Origin: Watersipora subatra
Taxonomy: Eukaryota; Bryozoa; Gymnolaemata; Cheilostomatida; Watersiporidae
DNA: 64,000 bases
Reading direction: 5' to 3'
NCBI RefSeq assembly: GCF_963576615.1
Contig: NC_088710.1
Coordinates: 2,026,001-2,090,000, forward strand
The position numbers and the translations under genes are program-made. Numbering within the stretch: position 1 is the stretch's first letter; every line of letters begins with the position of its first letter. The notes under the pieces were generated by a model. That model ran no database searches, was not told where the DNA came from, and was given only the letters and a program-made list of their open reading frames with translations. This document shows positions 1-12,000 of the stretch, one piece after another.

Positions 1-166
1 TTTGATAAGCAGTTTGGGAGGTTTTGCCGCCAATTTCATATAAGCATCCTGGTGAGTCTTCCCAGAATCCTTCATCACATGAACCGAGAGACCGATCTAT
101 GACGCCTCGACTTCTGTGACTGGCTAAAGAATGTTGTTTGATAAGCAGTTTGGGAGGTTTTGCCGC
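1..166. repeat. 31-bp direct repeat pair
   Basis: The opening 31 bases recur at 136-166 (tttgataagcagtttggg and onward). A looser inverse relative (aaaaccttccaacttgttt) appears near 332-350. The purpose is unknown; it looks like the edge of a larger repeat cut by the window start. Confidence 0.6.
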
Positions 167-599
167 CATGTTTCAGATAAAGCAAGCAGTGCATAAAATA
201 CCTTAGTTATAAAATCTCTATATGCAGAAGGTACATGTATTTCCTCATTACTCTTACATGCATAAGGTATTTCATGCACTGGTTGCTCAACAGGTTGTAT
301 ATAAGCTAGCGTCTATCTGAAACTTGGCTGCAAAAACCTTCCAACTTGTTTGCTATATAAAAACATGGAAAATGCTAAAAATATTGTATGTATTTTACTT
401 AAACTCACTGAGCATAAGACACCGTTACTAGCTCATGAAATGCCTACTATCATTTACCAGTCAAATTCCTCATTAGTCCTTCAAGTACATAGACTAGGGC
501 ATTGACAGCGTCTATCTGAAGATATTTCTTGCAATCTAATTCCATTTTAATTGAACAGCTTGCATTTTGTAGACTGGAGTTTAGCCTCCTCTTGAAGCA

Positions 600-865
600 A
601 TTCAGATGTATCTCTTCAATAGACTCAGCTCTTCAATAGACCTACCTATTAAATAAACAAATCGGTTCAATAGACATAGTCATATTCAATAGATAGATCT
701 ATTTAATAGACATATCTTTTCAATAGACTTATCTATTGAATAAATGTATCTATGCAATAGACGTGTCTATACAAGAGACATATATTCAATAGATGTATCT
801 ATTCAATAGACATATCTATAACGAATGTATCTATTCAATAGATGTATCTGTTGAACTCTATAAGA
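600..865. repeat. Degenerate TATTCAATAGA-type tandem array
   Basis: Many imperfect copies of a short unit around tctattcaatagacatat fill this stretch. Unit lengths vary (about 20-24 bp), so it is an old, eroded minisatellite. Nothing coding is visible in 170-600. Confidence 0.6.
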
Positions 866-867
866 TT

Positions 868-1165
868 TTACTAAAAACAATAGCCATGTTTGGAGCAGGT
901 TTAATAATCATTACGTCACGCTTAACGATCAAATGTTCTAGAGGCTTTAAGCATGAGTATTTTAATTGATGTAGTGAAGGTCATCCCAACCCTTCATCAC
1001 TACGATCAGTTGAATGATTGAAGTGTAGGGCTTAGATCGCTGGACTTAGAGGTTTCAAGATCAAATCCTCTGCAAAGTGGGTTTTATATTGCTAGATTTT
1101 AGTGGCTATAACTGGACACATGAATGACAGACAAACAAACAACAAGCATTGAGAGATATACATGT
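868..1165 (+). mobile_element. tRNA-derived SINE, family B
   Basis: A tRNA-like head (agtgtagggcttagatcgct with a B-box-like gatcaaatcctc) is followed by the tail ttgctagattttagtggcta and an acagacaaacaaacaac run. The upstream body, from actaaaaacaatagcc, matches in reverse complement the element at 6785-7090. Directly after it (1169-1205) comes an actagctgt...cattgcccgag motif that also begins other repeats in the window. Confidence 0.65.
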
Positions 1166-1205
1166 ATATACACTAGCTGTACTACTAGGCATTGCCCGAG
1201 TAGTA

Positions 1206-1974
1206 AGAAAGGCTTTAGACAGAAAATTGTTTTGTATTGAACAGATAACAACATTTGCCATTTTACCTTTCAAACTACATATCATGAGAAAAGTGTTTTG
1301 TGTAATTGAAATAAATTAAGAGAGAAAATACAAACAACTGTAAAGGTTTTCAAACTTTGTCAAACAACTGTAACTTTCAAACTTCATATCAAGAGAAAAA
1401 TGTTTTTGCGGGTCAAATAAATTGAAAAAAAATAAAACAATTATAAAAGGTTTAGATATGAATGTGAAATAATTAGCAAGTAATAGCTAAATTAAGCCTG
1501 TTTTACTGCGATTACAATAAAAGATGATTCAGTAATGATACAATTATTGCAAACTGAGAAAACAAAATAAAAATCCTGAATATGTTGAACTAATAATAGC
1601 AATTCTTGCATAAAGGTGTGTGTGTATAAAAAGGTTACTGTTCCACCCAAAAGCTATCCGTCAAAACTTTGAATACGACGATACTGGTATCTCTTGATAC
1701 TGGTACAAATGTAAAAATGAGATATCGTACTGTCTTTGTCTGCCCAAACTGAAAGGGAATGTCGAGGCTCTTCCTACGGAGATAATACAATTGTCTGCGC
1801 GAAAAGAGTTGGCCTTGACCGTGATATAGCAATTAAACCTTACGAATCAAAATTAGAAGTTCAAGAAAACACGACAAAGCATCGTGTTTCATAGAGTTAA
1901 TAGAATCCATAGTTTCAAATAATACGTCATTTAACGTGTGCATACGGTGTACGATAATGTCTTTGATCAATGTG
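1206..1974. other. AT-rich spacer
   Basis: No gene or clear mobile element is visible. Two partly similar segments around 1260-1330 and 1370-1440 (tttcaaactncatatcangag) suggest an internal duplication. The short open frame near 1635-1832 has no coding character. Confidence 0.5.
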
Positions 1975-2143
1975 CCTTATTGAGCTCAGTGGTAGAGCCC
2001 CTGGATAATATACTTGTAGCTGCATTTGCCGTGAGTTCAAATTCATCAGGACGCGAAATTATAATTCCAAGATTTTAATAGCTAAAGGTGGACATATACA
2101 ACGAGGAACACAGACAAACTTTAAGAAACATATATATAGACAT
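1975..2143 (+). mobile_element. tRNA-derived SINE
   Basis: The head looks like a tRNA A box (ttgagctcagtggtagagcc) with a B-box-like gtgagttcaaattc. It is followed by the shared tail (agattttaatagctaaaggtgg, cacagacaaac) and an atatata end. Confidence 0.65.
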
Positions 2144-2430
2144 AAATGATACTAACAATTGTAACAGCGCTATCCTTGTTTATTACCATATATGTCAGGC
2201 TAATTCTGAGACATTACACCGAGTTGGCTGTTACTTCAGCAGCTGCTAATAGCAATGTCACAGGTTTACCAGCTCTGGTACATTTAGCTGCCGGCGGTTT
2301 AAAAGAACCGCTAAAGTTTTCAAACTACACCCGTTATAACAAATGCGAAATTATAACAAAGCTTTTTGCCTTGTGCCCTTCACGGTTTTCGCTTAAAAAT
2401 TTATTAATGGCTCGCACTTTCCTAATTATT

Positions 2431-3175
2431 ACTCTCACCAGGATTTAGATAATTGGCGCGGTGCCAAGCTTGTCTAGAAACAAAGGTGAATATGCCTTGT
2501 AGCGTGATTGAGTAATAGCTAGTACTCCTTGCTAGATAACACACAGTGATAAAGTCTTATCCACAAACAATACTCTACCATGAGTCCTGCCACTTAAGTA
2601 GATCATGATAAGAAGTTGGGTGAAATGTGGGACACTTGAAATATAGATCACAGAACTAACAGCACGATCAAGATGTTGTTCTAAGGTAACTTTCAAAGTT
2701 TTATTGAGCAGAGAATGTTCTTTCTAAAACACTACTGCACATTTCCTGTCAACCACTTTTTGCAAGGCCTCTGCTCAAACACGGATAGTGAAGTAAGAAA
2801 GTTGATCCAGCACATTAGTATGTCACAGAGAGTGCGTCAAGTTGTTATAAGTTATGCTAGTGCACTTGGCAGTGTCGTGCACCGTGAGAGATCGTAAGGA
2901 ATAATTACTATGGGAATAATTATTACATGATAGCTGAGTGGTGTAGTGGTTAGCACGCCGCCAATAAATTGGAATATCTGAGTTCAATTTCTGTGCAAGG
3001 TAACGTTTTTCCTAACGTCTTAACATAAATTTGAACAGACAGATGGACACTGCTGTTATTATACTAAAAATTACATTACAAGTTTACATATTTTTAATAT
3101 TAGCAAAATGTTGATGATGGCTCAGAAAGTTCCCAAAAGGCTTATTTTACCAAAATAACAGAAAATCCTGGAAAA
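2431..3175. repeat. Segmental duplication, copy 1 (SINE-interrupted)
   Basis: The sequence from aggatttagataattgg through gatgatggctcagaaag is repeated at 7930-8460 with small differences. Copy 1 is interrupted at about 2865-3105 by a SINE that copy 2 lacks. No protein was recognised in either copy. Confidence 0.8.
2865..3105 (+). mobile_element. tRNA-derived SINE, family C
   Basis: The tRNA-like core gtggtgtagtggttagcacg has a degenerate B box (gagttcaatttc). The upstream piece accgtgagagatcgtaag and the core recur in reverse complement at about 32330-32500, which defines the family. Its absence from the duplicated segment at 7930-8460 marks its borders approximately. Confidence 0.7.
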
Positions 3176-3179
3176 GAGC

Positions 3180-3830
3180 AAACACGTTATAAAGGCTACT
3201 GTATAAGCTCACAAAAATGACCATAGTAATAGCCAACCAAATCAACAGTATGCCTTTTTGACCAGCGTATGATGTACCCATAGAAACAGGAAATAAAAAA
3301 AAGATTTTTTAATATAACCTTATTAAAAATCAAAATCCGCCTTAATTTGATCAAACGTTTATGCAGGTTTATGAAGACTAGTACATCTGCGTCTAAAAAA
3401 ACGTGTCAGAAGTATCTGGAGGTCTTTGCCTTCTAGCCGCTGGTTTGCATTTCAGACATTAGAATAACTAATATCTGTCTATTTGAGATTTCTTTGTAGC
3501 AACTCCTTGGAATATTCTCAGTTTAGTAATAGTTACACCTGCCAGAGCATAAGCCTGGAATAGAAAATGACAAAGATAAAACATGACTTTCATTGCACGA
3601 GTTGCTACGGAACTGAAGATTTTATATTCTTAGCAAAGATTACCCATAAATATGTGTTTTATTTTTAGGTGGAAGGGTATAACATGACATCATCAATTAC
3701 AATATCTACTATTACCGTATGTTACTCCTTTGTTTAAAACGTAGATTTTCAACAGTCATTATAGTTATGCTAAAGTCTGGCAGCAAGTGATGTCTTCCGA
3801 TAGCCAACATCAGGGACTATATTCACGTAA

Positions 3831-3835
<5 letters not shown>
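3180..3835. other. Spacer, nothing recognised
   Basis: AT-rich sequence with no coding signal, repeat structure or element ends that could be recognised. Confidence 0.5.
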
Positions 3836-3836
<1 letters not shown>

Positions 3837-3885
<49 letters not shown>

Positions 3886-3907
3886 CCCTATATATATATA
3901 TAGGCCC

Positions 3908-3980
<73 letters not shown>

Positions 3981-4017
3981 GTATATATATATATATATGT
4001 ATATATATACATATATA
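3837..4017. repeat. (TA)n microsatellite
   Basis: About 180 bp of nearly pure TA, broken by two ggcccta interruptions and a few G substitutions. The 109-aa reading frame across it (Ile/Tyr runs) is an artefact. Confidence 0.95.
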
Positions 4018-4018
4018 G

Positions 4019-4140
4019 CGATAACATTTTAGGAATTAAACACTCGCTGCACACTGGATTTGAACTCAGAACCAGCTCTCCAGTTCTGCAGACAGGCATT
4101 TATTCAATCCTCTGCAGTGTCCAACTGACTATACTAGAGA
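4019..4140 (-). mobile_element. tRNA-like SINE fragment
   Basis: On the minus strand a tRNA-like region is visible: cactgcagaggattgaataa upstream and a B-box-like ctgagttcaaatccag. It follows the TA microsatellite, as expected if the repeat seeded from or sits at the SINE tail. Confidence 0.5.
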
Positions 4141-4600
4141 ATAAATTGTGCACACACTCATTATGCCTGCCATGGCTTCAGGCACGGCTTCATTAATTTT
4201 TACATGGCTTCATGCCTGACACTTCATCTAGCAGTATGCGTGAAACCATATCAAAAGAAAAATATTTGCTCGGATGTGAAAAAAATGCTTAAAGGACTGC
4301 AAGACTATTACAATCAGTATAAAACTGTAGTAAACACTGCAGCCGGTACGATGTGAGCTACTCAGAAATAAACACAGTGCACAAAAATAAAAAGCACCTT
4401 CATTTTAAGTTAGAATGGTAAATATTGTACATGTTGATTAAAAGTTAATTTTCTGTACAAAAACTTATATTATTACTCTTGCAATGTCGGGCATTCAGTT
4501 AGTGAGAGATATTCACTCATAAGCTGTGAGTAACGCCAACAAGCTTAGAAGAACAAACCAGATCTACAATTCACCAACTGAGTAAAAATTTAGGAGCAAG

Positions 4601-4846
4601 TTATTGCACTAGTGAATCTGTAGTTAGTATAGACTCTAGGATGTCGTTCCTTGTGTTCATTCTATTGTTGCTCAGGGTTACCATGGCATCACAGGTATCA
4701 CCAGTCAGATTCAAAATAAAATGGTCCTCTGGTGAATTGTAAAAACCTCTGAGAGCGGCAACAGGATCACTAGCGCCCCAAATAAAAAACCCAACATTAC
4801 AGATGAAGCTGTTCCAGTAGTCTACCTTCACTACCTCAAAAAGTCA
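4601..4846 (-). CDS. Possible terminal exon of an unidentified gene
   Basis: A minus-strand open stretch with a pyrimidine-rich TTTTGACTTTTTGAG acceptor just upstream and a TAA at its end. It reads VVKVDYWNSFICNVG at the start and includes FYNSPEDHFILNLTGD and a polar C terminus ending TTDSLVQ. Base composition is less AT-rich than the flanks, and the reading has a balanced amino-acid mix without repeats. No family was recognised and no partner exon was found upstream (4850-8900 on this strand). It could instead be a decayed transposon fragment. Confidence 0.3.
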
Positions 4847-4849
4847 AAA

Positions 4850-5290
4850 CACATACTTTTTCTAACTTCTTCACCACTTTTTCAAGTTTTCCAAGATATT
4901 TGCCAAACATAGAAGGCATTTTCTGTGACACACATCAGTATAAATTTGTTCCACATATACACAGTTGCTCTAAGATGTTGCCATAAGTAAAGGTTTTGTT
5001 CAGGCTAACTGATTAACAAATATTAGTTACTAGCTGCGTGGTGAGTGAGTTTTCAACGACAAACTTGAGTGATTTCTCAAATTATCTTCACGTATCTGGC
5101 TTGAGTCAATATACTTTTTAATTATTATGTATACTGTGCAAATGTTGACATAAGTCAGCAAATGTGCTGTTTCCATCAAACATTGACTATAATGTCCAGG
5201 TAAAGTTCGTGTCTACCACCCCTCGACACCAGTTACCAAAGACAAATGTATGACATGTTTCCCCAAATACTAACTTTAGTCAGGGTATTC
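4850..5290. other. Spacer, nothing recognised
   Basis: No element ends and no convincing exon were found on either strand. Confidence 0.4.
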
Positions 5291-5296
5291 CAAGTT

Positions 5297-6032
5297 CCAA
5301 CCTATTGACTCCAACCTATTGACTCCAACCTATTGACTCCAACCTATTGACTCCAACCTATTGACTCCAACCTATTGACTCCAACCTATTGACTCCAACC
5401 TATTGACTCCAACCTATTGACTCCAACCTATTGACTCCAACCTATTGACTCCAACCTATTGACTCCAACCTATTGACTCCAACCTATTGACTCCAACCTA
5501 TTGACTCCAACCTATTGACTCCAACCTATTGACTCCAACCTATTGACTCCAACCTATTGACTCCAACCTATTGACTCCAACCTATTGACTCCAACCTATT
5601 GACTCCAACCTATTGACTCCAACCTATTGACTCCAACCTATTGACTCCAACCTATTGACTCCAACCTATTGACTCCAACCTATTGACTCCAACCTATTGA
5701 CTCCAACCTATTGACTCCAACCTATTGACTCCAACCTATTGACTCCAACCTATTGACTCCAACCTATTGACTCCAACCTATTGACTCCAACCTATTGACT
5801 CCAACCTATTGACTCCAACCTATTGACTCCAACCTATTGACTCCAACCTATTGACTCCAACCTATTGACTCCAACCTATTGACTCCAACCTATTGACTCC
5901 AACCTATTGACTCCAACCTATTGACTCCAACCTATTGACTCCAACCTATTGACTCCAACCTATTGACTCCAACCTATTGACTCCAACCTATTGACTCCAA
6001 CCTATTGACTCCAACCTATTGACTCCAACCTA
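5297..6032. repeat. 14-bp minisatellite, about 52 copies
   Basis: Head-to-tail copies of ccaacctattgact, essentially identical over about 735 bp. This homogeneity points to recent expansion or gene conversion. Because 14 is not a multiple of 3, no long frame is open through it. Confidence 0.98.
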
Positions 6033-6480
6033 ACAGTCAGATAAACAATATTCTTAACAATAATTCTTAAGGTGAGTAAAGAAAATTTTCTTAATACAAT
6101 CTTAAGAACTGAAAGAAAACATCTTTTTAAATTATAGAGAAGATAAATCTTTATACGAATTCAGCTGGAGAACCCAATTGATACGTGATTGAACTATAAA
6201 AAAGGAGGGCAGAGAAAGATCTGCTAGTCAGTGCGCACTACTTCTTTTTTATCAAATCTTCTGTTAAAGAGAAGACTCCAGACCTGTTATTATTACTCAT
6301 TTCTCAAGACTCTGGGCAACTGAATACTGAAAACAATATTTGCTGTTAAAACATATATGATGAGTACATCAGAGCCTTGATATTTTAGGTAATAGTTTGT
6401 AAGTCGCAGAACAGATCACGTTTTACAGCTGCAATACTTCGTGTTTAGGTTGTTCTCCTACACGCAACTCAATTTCTTCT
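6033..6480. other. Spacer, nothing recognised
   Basis: AT-rich, without visible genes or element termini. Confidence 0.4.
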
Positions 6481-6625
6481 GTTTCTACAAAACTGTGAGC
6501 AAAGTCTGTTTTAAAATCATATATACTAACCACGATCTGTGAGCTCAAAAACTTTTTTCAAGTGGCTCCATCATTTATGCTAGACTGACCTTAGAGCATA
6601 CAGATATGGAGCCAGCATCACTGAT
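6481..6625. repeat. Dispersed repeat, copy 1 (partner at 11860)
   Basis: The stretch around actaaccacgatctgtgagc and ttagagcatacngatatngag also occurs at 11860-12005. On the minus strand the second copy reads DGVTWEKILELTDRG followed by GTTAGT, which looks exon-like, while this copy has a premature stop. It is either an old exon duplication or an interspersed repeat. Confidence 0.55.
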
Positions 6626-6784
6626 TTAAAATCATTTATAAATTTACTTTATCTGTTAATATACATTTCTGTGCAAAAGCATTATCACTAAAAAGTAAAA
6701 ATGCAACATTGAGATCTCTAGCCCTTACTTATTGATCATTGTAAACAAAATAACTGTGTTTTTTAATTAAAAAGTTTGTCTAAT

Positions 6785-7092
6785 CTCAGTGTTTGTCTTT
6801 TTGTTAGTCCGTATGTCCAGTTATAGAGATTAAATCTAGCAATAAAAATCCGCTTTGCAAATGATTTGATCTCAGTACCTTAAGGTCTGAAGACCCGCGA
6901 TCTAAACCACTACACTACGACCGTTCAATTGACCATTGCGATGAATGATTGTGATTAAATTAATTACACTGGTAAAAGTACTCACACTCGCAGCGCTTAA
7001 TGTTATTAACTAACACAGTTGATCATCACGCGTGTTGCAACGTTTATTAAGCTGCCCTTAAAACGTGGCTATCGTTTTAGTAAAGATTTAGA
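6785..7092 (-). mobile_element. tRNA-derived SINE, family B
   Basis: Read on the minus strand: a body starting actaaaacgatagccacg, a tRNA-like part (gtagtgtagtggtttagatc, gatcaaatcatttgc) and the common tail (ttgctagatttaatctctat, actggacatacgg). It pairs with the plus-strand copy at 868-1165. Confidence 0.7.
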
Positions 7093-7920
7093 CGACTAGC
7101 TTACAAAGTAAGATACAGTAAGTTAAAGTAAGTTACTCAAATTCATTGGGCAATTAGTTTATTGCAACGCTGGCCATTCATCTAGTAGTCTATATTGCTG
7201 TTTGCAGTGGTCCGCCAGCCCTTTAGCGTTTTTTTTTCTCACAAAGCAACAATCCATATGCTCCTAGTACAGACTACCTGAACGATTATCTACTCGTGTG
7301 TTACTGTAGAATTATGAATATGCATTCAAAATATTATAGTTATGGTGCTTTTGTATCGACCAGTTTCCAAAGTTCAGAACAACTGTATCTGAGCTTGTGA
7401 AAGCCAACAGATGCGCCGCGACCACTCAACTTGGCAACATGAATTATTTTTATTTTTCGCCTGTTACTGTGCAAGCCATGTGCAGAGATAATCATTCTAA
7501 AGTGCTTTAACTCGGCTCCCAACAAGTACACAACCAGTAGGGGACTCGTCATAAGAAAAGAGTAGTGTTCCAGGTTTTACTCTTCAACCAGGCAGACAGC
7601 TATTTTGATGACCTTGTGACCCTAGCAGTTACATCTACTATTGCTCTATGTTCTTCTCAAGGCTTATTGAAATTTTGCTAATAGTTCACGCCTTGTAATT
7701 TATTGTGCTTCCATGATTCGAATAGGCTTGAAGTTGCCCGCTGCCGACAATTTGCACCCAAACATTTCAACAATTCGGAGTTGCACTATAATAGATCTTT
7801 CCAAGATTTGTGATGCGAATGCCGTCACACAAATTTAGTGAAGCGAAAGATTTTACAACTTTCTATGATTCAGCGTGAAAGCAACTCCAAGCCCACTCCA
7901 AGCATGGAAACCAGTGATGA
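7093..7920. other. Spacer with a short dispersed repeat
   Basis: No gene is supported. The segment near 7765-7790 (tttcaacaattcggagttgc) is shared with 26520-26545, so part of this stretch is an unnamed dispersed repeat. The minus-strand open frame at 7340-7552 has no supporting splice context. Confidence 0.4.
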
Positions 7921-7921
7921 T

Positions 7922-8460
7922 TATCTCAACCAGGAATTAGATAGTTGGTGCGGTGCCAAGCTTGTCTAGAAACAAAGGTGAATATGCCTTGTAGCGTGAT
8001 TGAGTAATAAGCTAGTACTCCCTGCTAGATAACAAACAGTGATAAAGTCTTATCCACAAACAATACTCTACCATGAGTCCTGCCACTTATGTAGATCATG
8101 ATAAGAAGTTGGGTGAAATGTGGGACACTTGACATAATTATAGATCACAGAACTAACAGCACGATCAAGATGTTGTTCTCAAGAGTGCTTTAGGTAACTT
8201 TTAAAGCCTTCTTGATCACAGAATCCTATTTGTGCAATACATTGTTAATTTCCTGTCAACCACTTACAGCAAGGCCTCTTCTCAAACATGTATGGCAAAG
8301 CCTCCTCTCAAACACGTATAGCGGAGTACAAAAGTTGGTCTAGTCCTTTAGTACATCACTAATAGTTAGTTATGTTACTATAAGTTGTATTAGAGTACAA
8401 ACTACTTAGTATGATTATTAAAAAAACTTTGATGATGGCTCAGAAAATTTTCCAAAAGGA
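7922..8460. repeat. Segmental duplication, copy 2
   Basis: This is the partner of 2431-3175, without the SINE. The copies share long identical runs, such as the region around gccttgtagcgtgattgagt. A small extra duplication of the aaggcctcntctcaaacang unit occurs only here. Confidence 0.8.
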
Positions 8461-8917
8461 TTATTTCAACATGATTGGAGTTATCACCCATTAGGAAAGA
8501 CAACTTTACATCATGTATGAATAGCAGCTATACTAATCTGGTGAGAAGGTAATGTATAAATTGATAATTTATCATACTTGCCAGCTTACTAGGAGTCTTA
8601 TTGACGAGTTTTTGTTTATCCACTCACTCTACCTAATGAGTATTAGGTATTTAGGTTCATGTTTGCGTTGCTGCCTTCACTAGTTTTAGTACACAAAAAC
8701 AATTTAAATTTAAACATCTTTAGAAATTTATCTTTTGTTATTCATTCAGTGGATTTGTTTCTTTATTCTTTAAAAATATTTATTAATTACATGTGAATGT
8801 TTATGTATTAAACAAATGTTGTGAATACTCCTACACAACCACTTCAACTAGAGCAAAACTTAACTTGAAATATTTCAACAAGACAGAAACTCTGATCAGC
8901 TCTGAAGAATACCAGCT

Positions 8918-9042
8918 TCAGAGCAACATTTTGAATATCATTAGCTCCAGTAATATATACAGAATAGAGATGGAGGTGACCGATGACGACCCTCCAGCCG
9001 CAGCTACTTGTGTTCCTTTGTTGACAATAGCTCTAATGCTCA
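8918..9042 (-). CDS. Last exon with hydrophobic (GPI-like) tail
   Basis: Acceptor TCTGCTATTTTAG is followed by 125 nt to a TGA. The exon supplies the two bases needed after the NHL exon (phase 1) and encodes 40 residues: a small-residue run (AAAGGSSS), then SISILYILLELMIFKMLL to the end. A Gly/Ser cluster followed by a terminal hydrophobic segment with almost no cytoplasmic tail is the usual look of a GPI-attachment signal; a simple C-terminal transmembrane anchor is the alternative. The phase match and the termination support it as the true 3' end of the NHL gene. Confidence 0.6.
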
Positions 9043-12000
9043 CTAAAATAGCAGAATACCGAAGCAATTAACATGAGTGAACCATTAGCAGAAAACATGA
9101 AAGCCCAAAAAAGGAATTCTCAAAAAATGTAGTACATGTAATAATACTGCGAACATTGATGATATTTTACTAACATGAGAAGCCAACTCCTACTAATGAA
9201 CTATGGGTGCTTACTGACACAAATATGCTTTTTTATATCAAGGACAAAACAGAACTCCTCGCTCATTAAAGAAGGAACGTATCTAATGTGTGCTTGTTAT
9301 TGATTTAGTAGTTTAGAGGCTAAGAGCTGCAATTACCTAATATCAGTTGTCTGTGTAACCATGTCATAGAAGGTAACACCCAGAGGTCAGTGCTCCTTCT
9401 AGGTATGCATGAAAACAAGCCGAGATTGAATTAAAGAGTGGCTAATGGCATGAATATAGTTTTTTTTTTAAACACAATAAATGCTGCAAAAAGTTAATAT
9501 GAATGCTAAGCTGAGGAATCAAAATGATAGTGGATTCTGGAAGAAGACAGGATAAAACCCTCATATCCTAGCAATCAATTTTCAAAGCAGTGCGCAGTGA
9601 CTATAAACTACATGTAAATGTTAATAGAATGCTGTGCTCTTCTAAAGCAGGGTTATTGTACAACAAAATATTTTTGAAAGACAAAGTAATACGGATGAGC
9701 AGTTGAGCTCTAACACCTTTGGTACATAATTGTTGATAAACAAAACTTTTCCCAGTTTCTATTAAACAAACATTTGGACAAATAATATACTTTGACATTT
9801 TCCTTCACTCAATGCATTTCTTAAAACCTAAGCTCTGCGAGGAAATATTGTAAGATTTTTTGTTTTTGATTTGAGTTTATTTTCATCATAAAAACAGATG
9901 CACACTGAGACATAAACTAAATAAATATACATATATGAATAAGCAATCATAATACAATAGGGAGTGATGAAGGCCCACGTGCACAGTAGCAGGGCTAATC
10001 AAGGTGCAGGGCCCAAGTTGACAATTTTCTTAAAAACCTTTAAGTTGAGTTTAAGTAAAAAACAAGACTAACTTAACAGCATGCAATTTTGTTGTATATC
10101 ATCTATCACAACCACGCGGCAAATACAAACAGTTGCTACAGCTTTTATTCAGTTCAGCAGAAAATGCTCAAAATCTGCTTGCGACAAACAAGACATTACC
10201 AAATTCTCTCTCTCACCACAATGTACCGGAGGCTAAAGCGCATTGAATACATCGCCAAGGCACAAGAAAGCTTAATAGAGCACGTACCTGGTAATGACTT
10301 GAGGCTGGTGCCGGAGATTATGTAGAGGGTATTGTGAGCCAAGCCCAACATGGAGTCAGCAAATATGTAACATTCAGATTGGGTTACATCTGAGACTGAG
10401 TTTTTATCACATATCGTCAGCACCTCGGTAGCATGTATGTCAACCAGATATAATCCGTTGGTGTTACCACCAGCAAACAGGTACAAACCCTCGTGTAAAG
10501 GCAGAGCATTAGTAATGTTACTTAAAGGAAGTTGGGTGACTTTTACACTTCCAGAAGACAAAGTTGCTACACCAACCCGATAGAGCTCCATATTGGTTGC
10601 AAGTACAACCTCCATTGGGTAATTTAGATCAATCCACATAGAAATGAACGCAGCGCCTTTAGGTAGACTAGAGACTGTGTCCACCTGCAGGCCAGACGTA
10701 TTTAACCTCCTCAAAGTGTTTCCCTCGTTAGTGAGAATATATACAAGAGTGTATGCTTTATGGCTGCTGTCACTGGCCATGTACCTCGGCTTAAAGAGTC
10801 TCGCTTCTTGCCCAACGCCATCCTTTTCACCTTGCTCCCGGCATCTGCCAGCATAATCCTCTACACCGTTCTCGCCTCTGTTCAACTTTCGAATGCAGTT
10901 GTTATATAGGTCACTAAGTAGAACAGTTTCCTTAGAGAGTTGGTGAATGAAGGCGTAGAACACGCGTACCTCATCACCTCTACCATTTTCATATCCTGGA
11001 GAGCTGCCACCTACCAGCATAATCTTGCTAGTTAAGTTAAGAGTTTGTATCGAAGCCATTCCTCCAATAAGGATGTTGCCTTCGATGTAGAGATCAGCTT
11101 CGATGTTAGTTATTAAGTGCTCAAAGGAAGAGTCGCTTGTGAGGTTTTCAAATTCAACCCTGAAAGTTAGTATTTGTATATGTATATTTGAATACATTTC
11201 ATTGCAGAGCGACGAAAACAATGGTAATTGGTAAAAGGGAACTCTTACAGAATTAGCATTAACAAGGACAAAAACAAAACAAATAAATTATGGGGAGCTT
11301 AAAGTAAAAACTAAATGTAAAGGCTTAAAATTATATGTAAAACTAAATTGGTAAAGCAGTAACAAGTAGAAGGGTTTTTTGGAATAATTTTAGCTTAGGC
11401 ACATGTAAACTCGGCAATGCAGAGATTAAGTGCTAGATTGTGGAATAACTTTTCTAGCGTAGATCTCCATTAGATATTAGCTTAAATCAAGTCAATCTAT
11501 TTTTGTTTATTATCTGTATGGCTGCCTAGCCTAGTGATTTGGGAATCGGGTAACAATATAATATAATACGTACAGTGCATCTGAGGACCTGTATGTCAGC
11601 TGGGTGGCTGTGAGACCTGAACAGTTGGGTAAGACAGACAGCAGGAGAAAGGATACCTAAAGGTGATAATAGGGAGTTGTCTTTTCAAATGTTATCCTTC
11701 CACCTGTGCCACATTTACACACTCAAGTTGCAAAACATAGTTGGAAAAATGTAGCTACCTAATAACCCTCAAACAGCACCTGTGAAACTAATATTTAATC
11801 TACCAAAGTAGCTTTTCAGAATGTGTTATTGAAGTGCTTCAATGCTGTAGTCAAGGTAATAGCTCTGTGAGCAGAGTTTGTTATAAAATCATGAATACTA
11901 ACCACGATCTGTGAGCTCCAAAATCTTTTCCCAGGTGACTCCATCAGCACTGCTAGACTGACTTTAGAGCATACCGATATAGAGTCAACATCAGTGATTC

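Noticed and set aside
2930-3000. Functional tRNA gene
   Set aside because: A- and B-box-like sequences are present, but stems are degenerate and the sequence recurs as part of a dispersed SINE.
3770-4099. 109-codon minus frame rich in Tyr/Ile
   Set aside because: Translation of a TA microsatellite.
10644-10856. 70-codon plus-strand frame
   Set aside because: Antisense shadow of the NHL exon.
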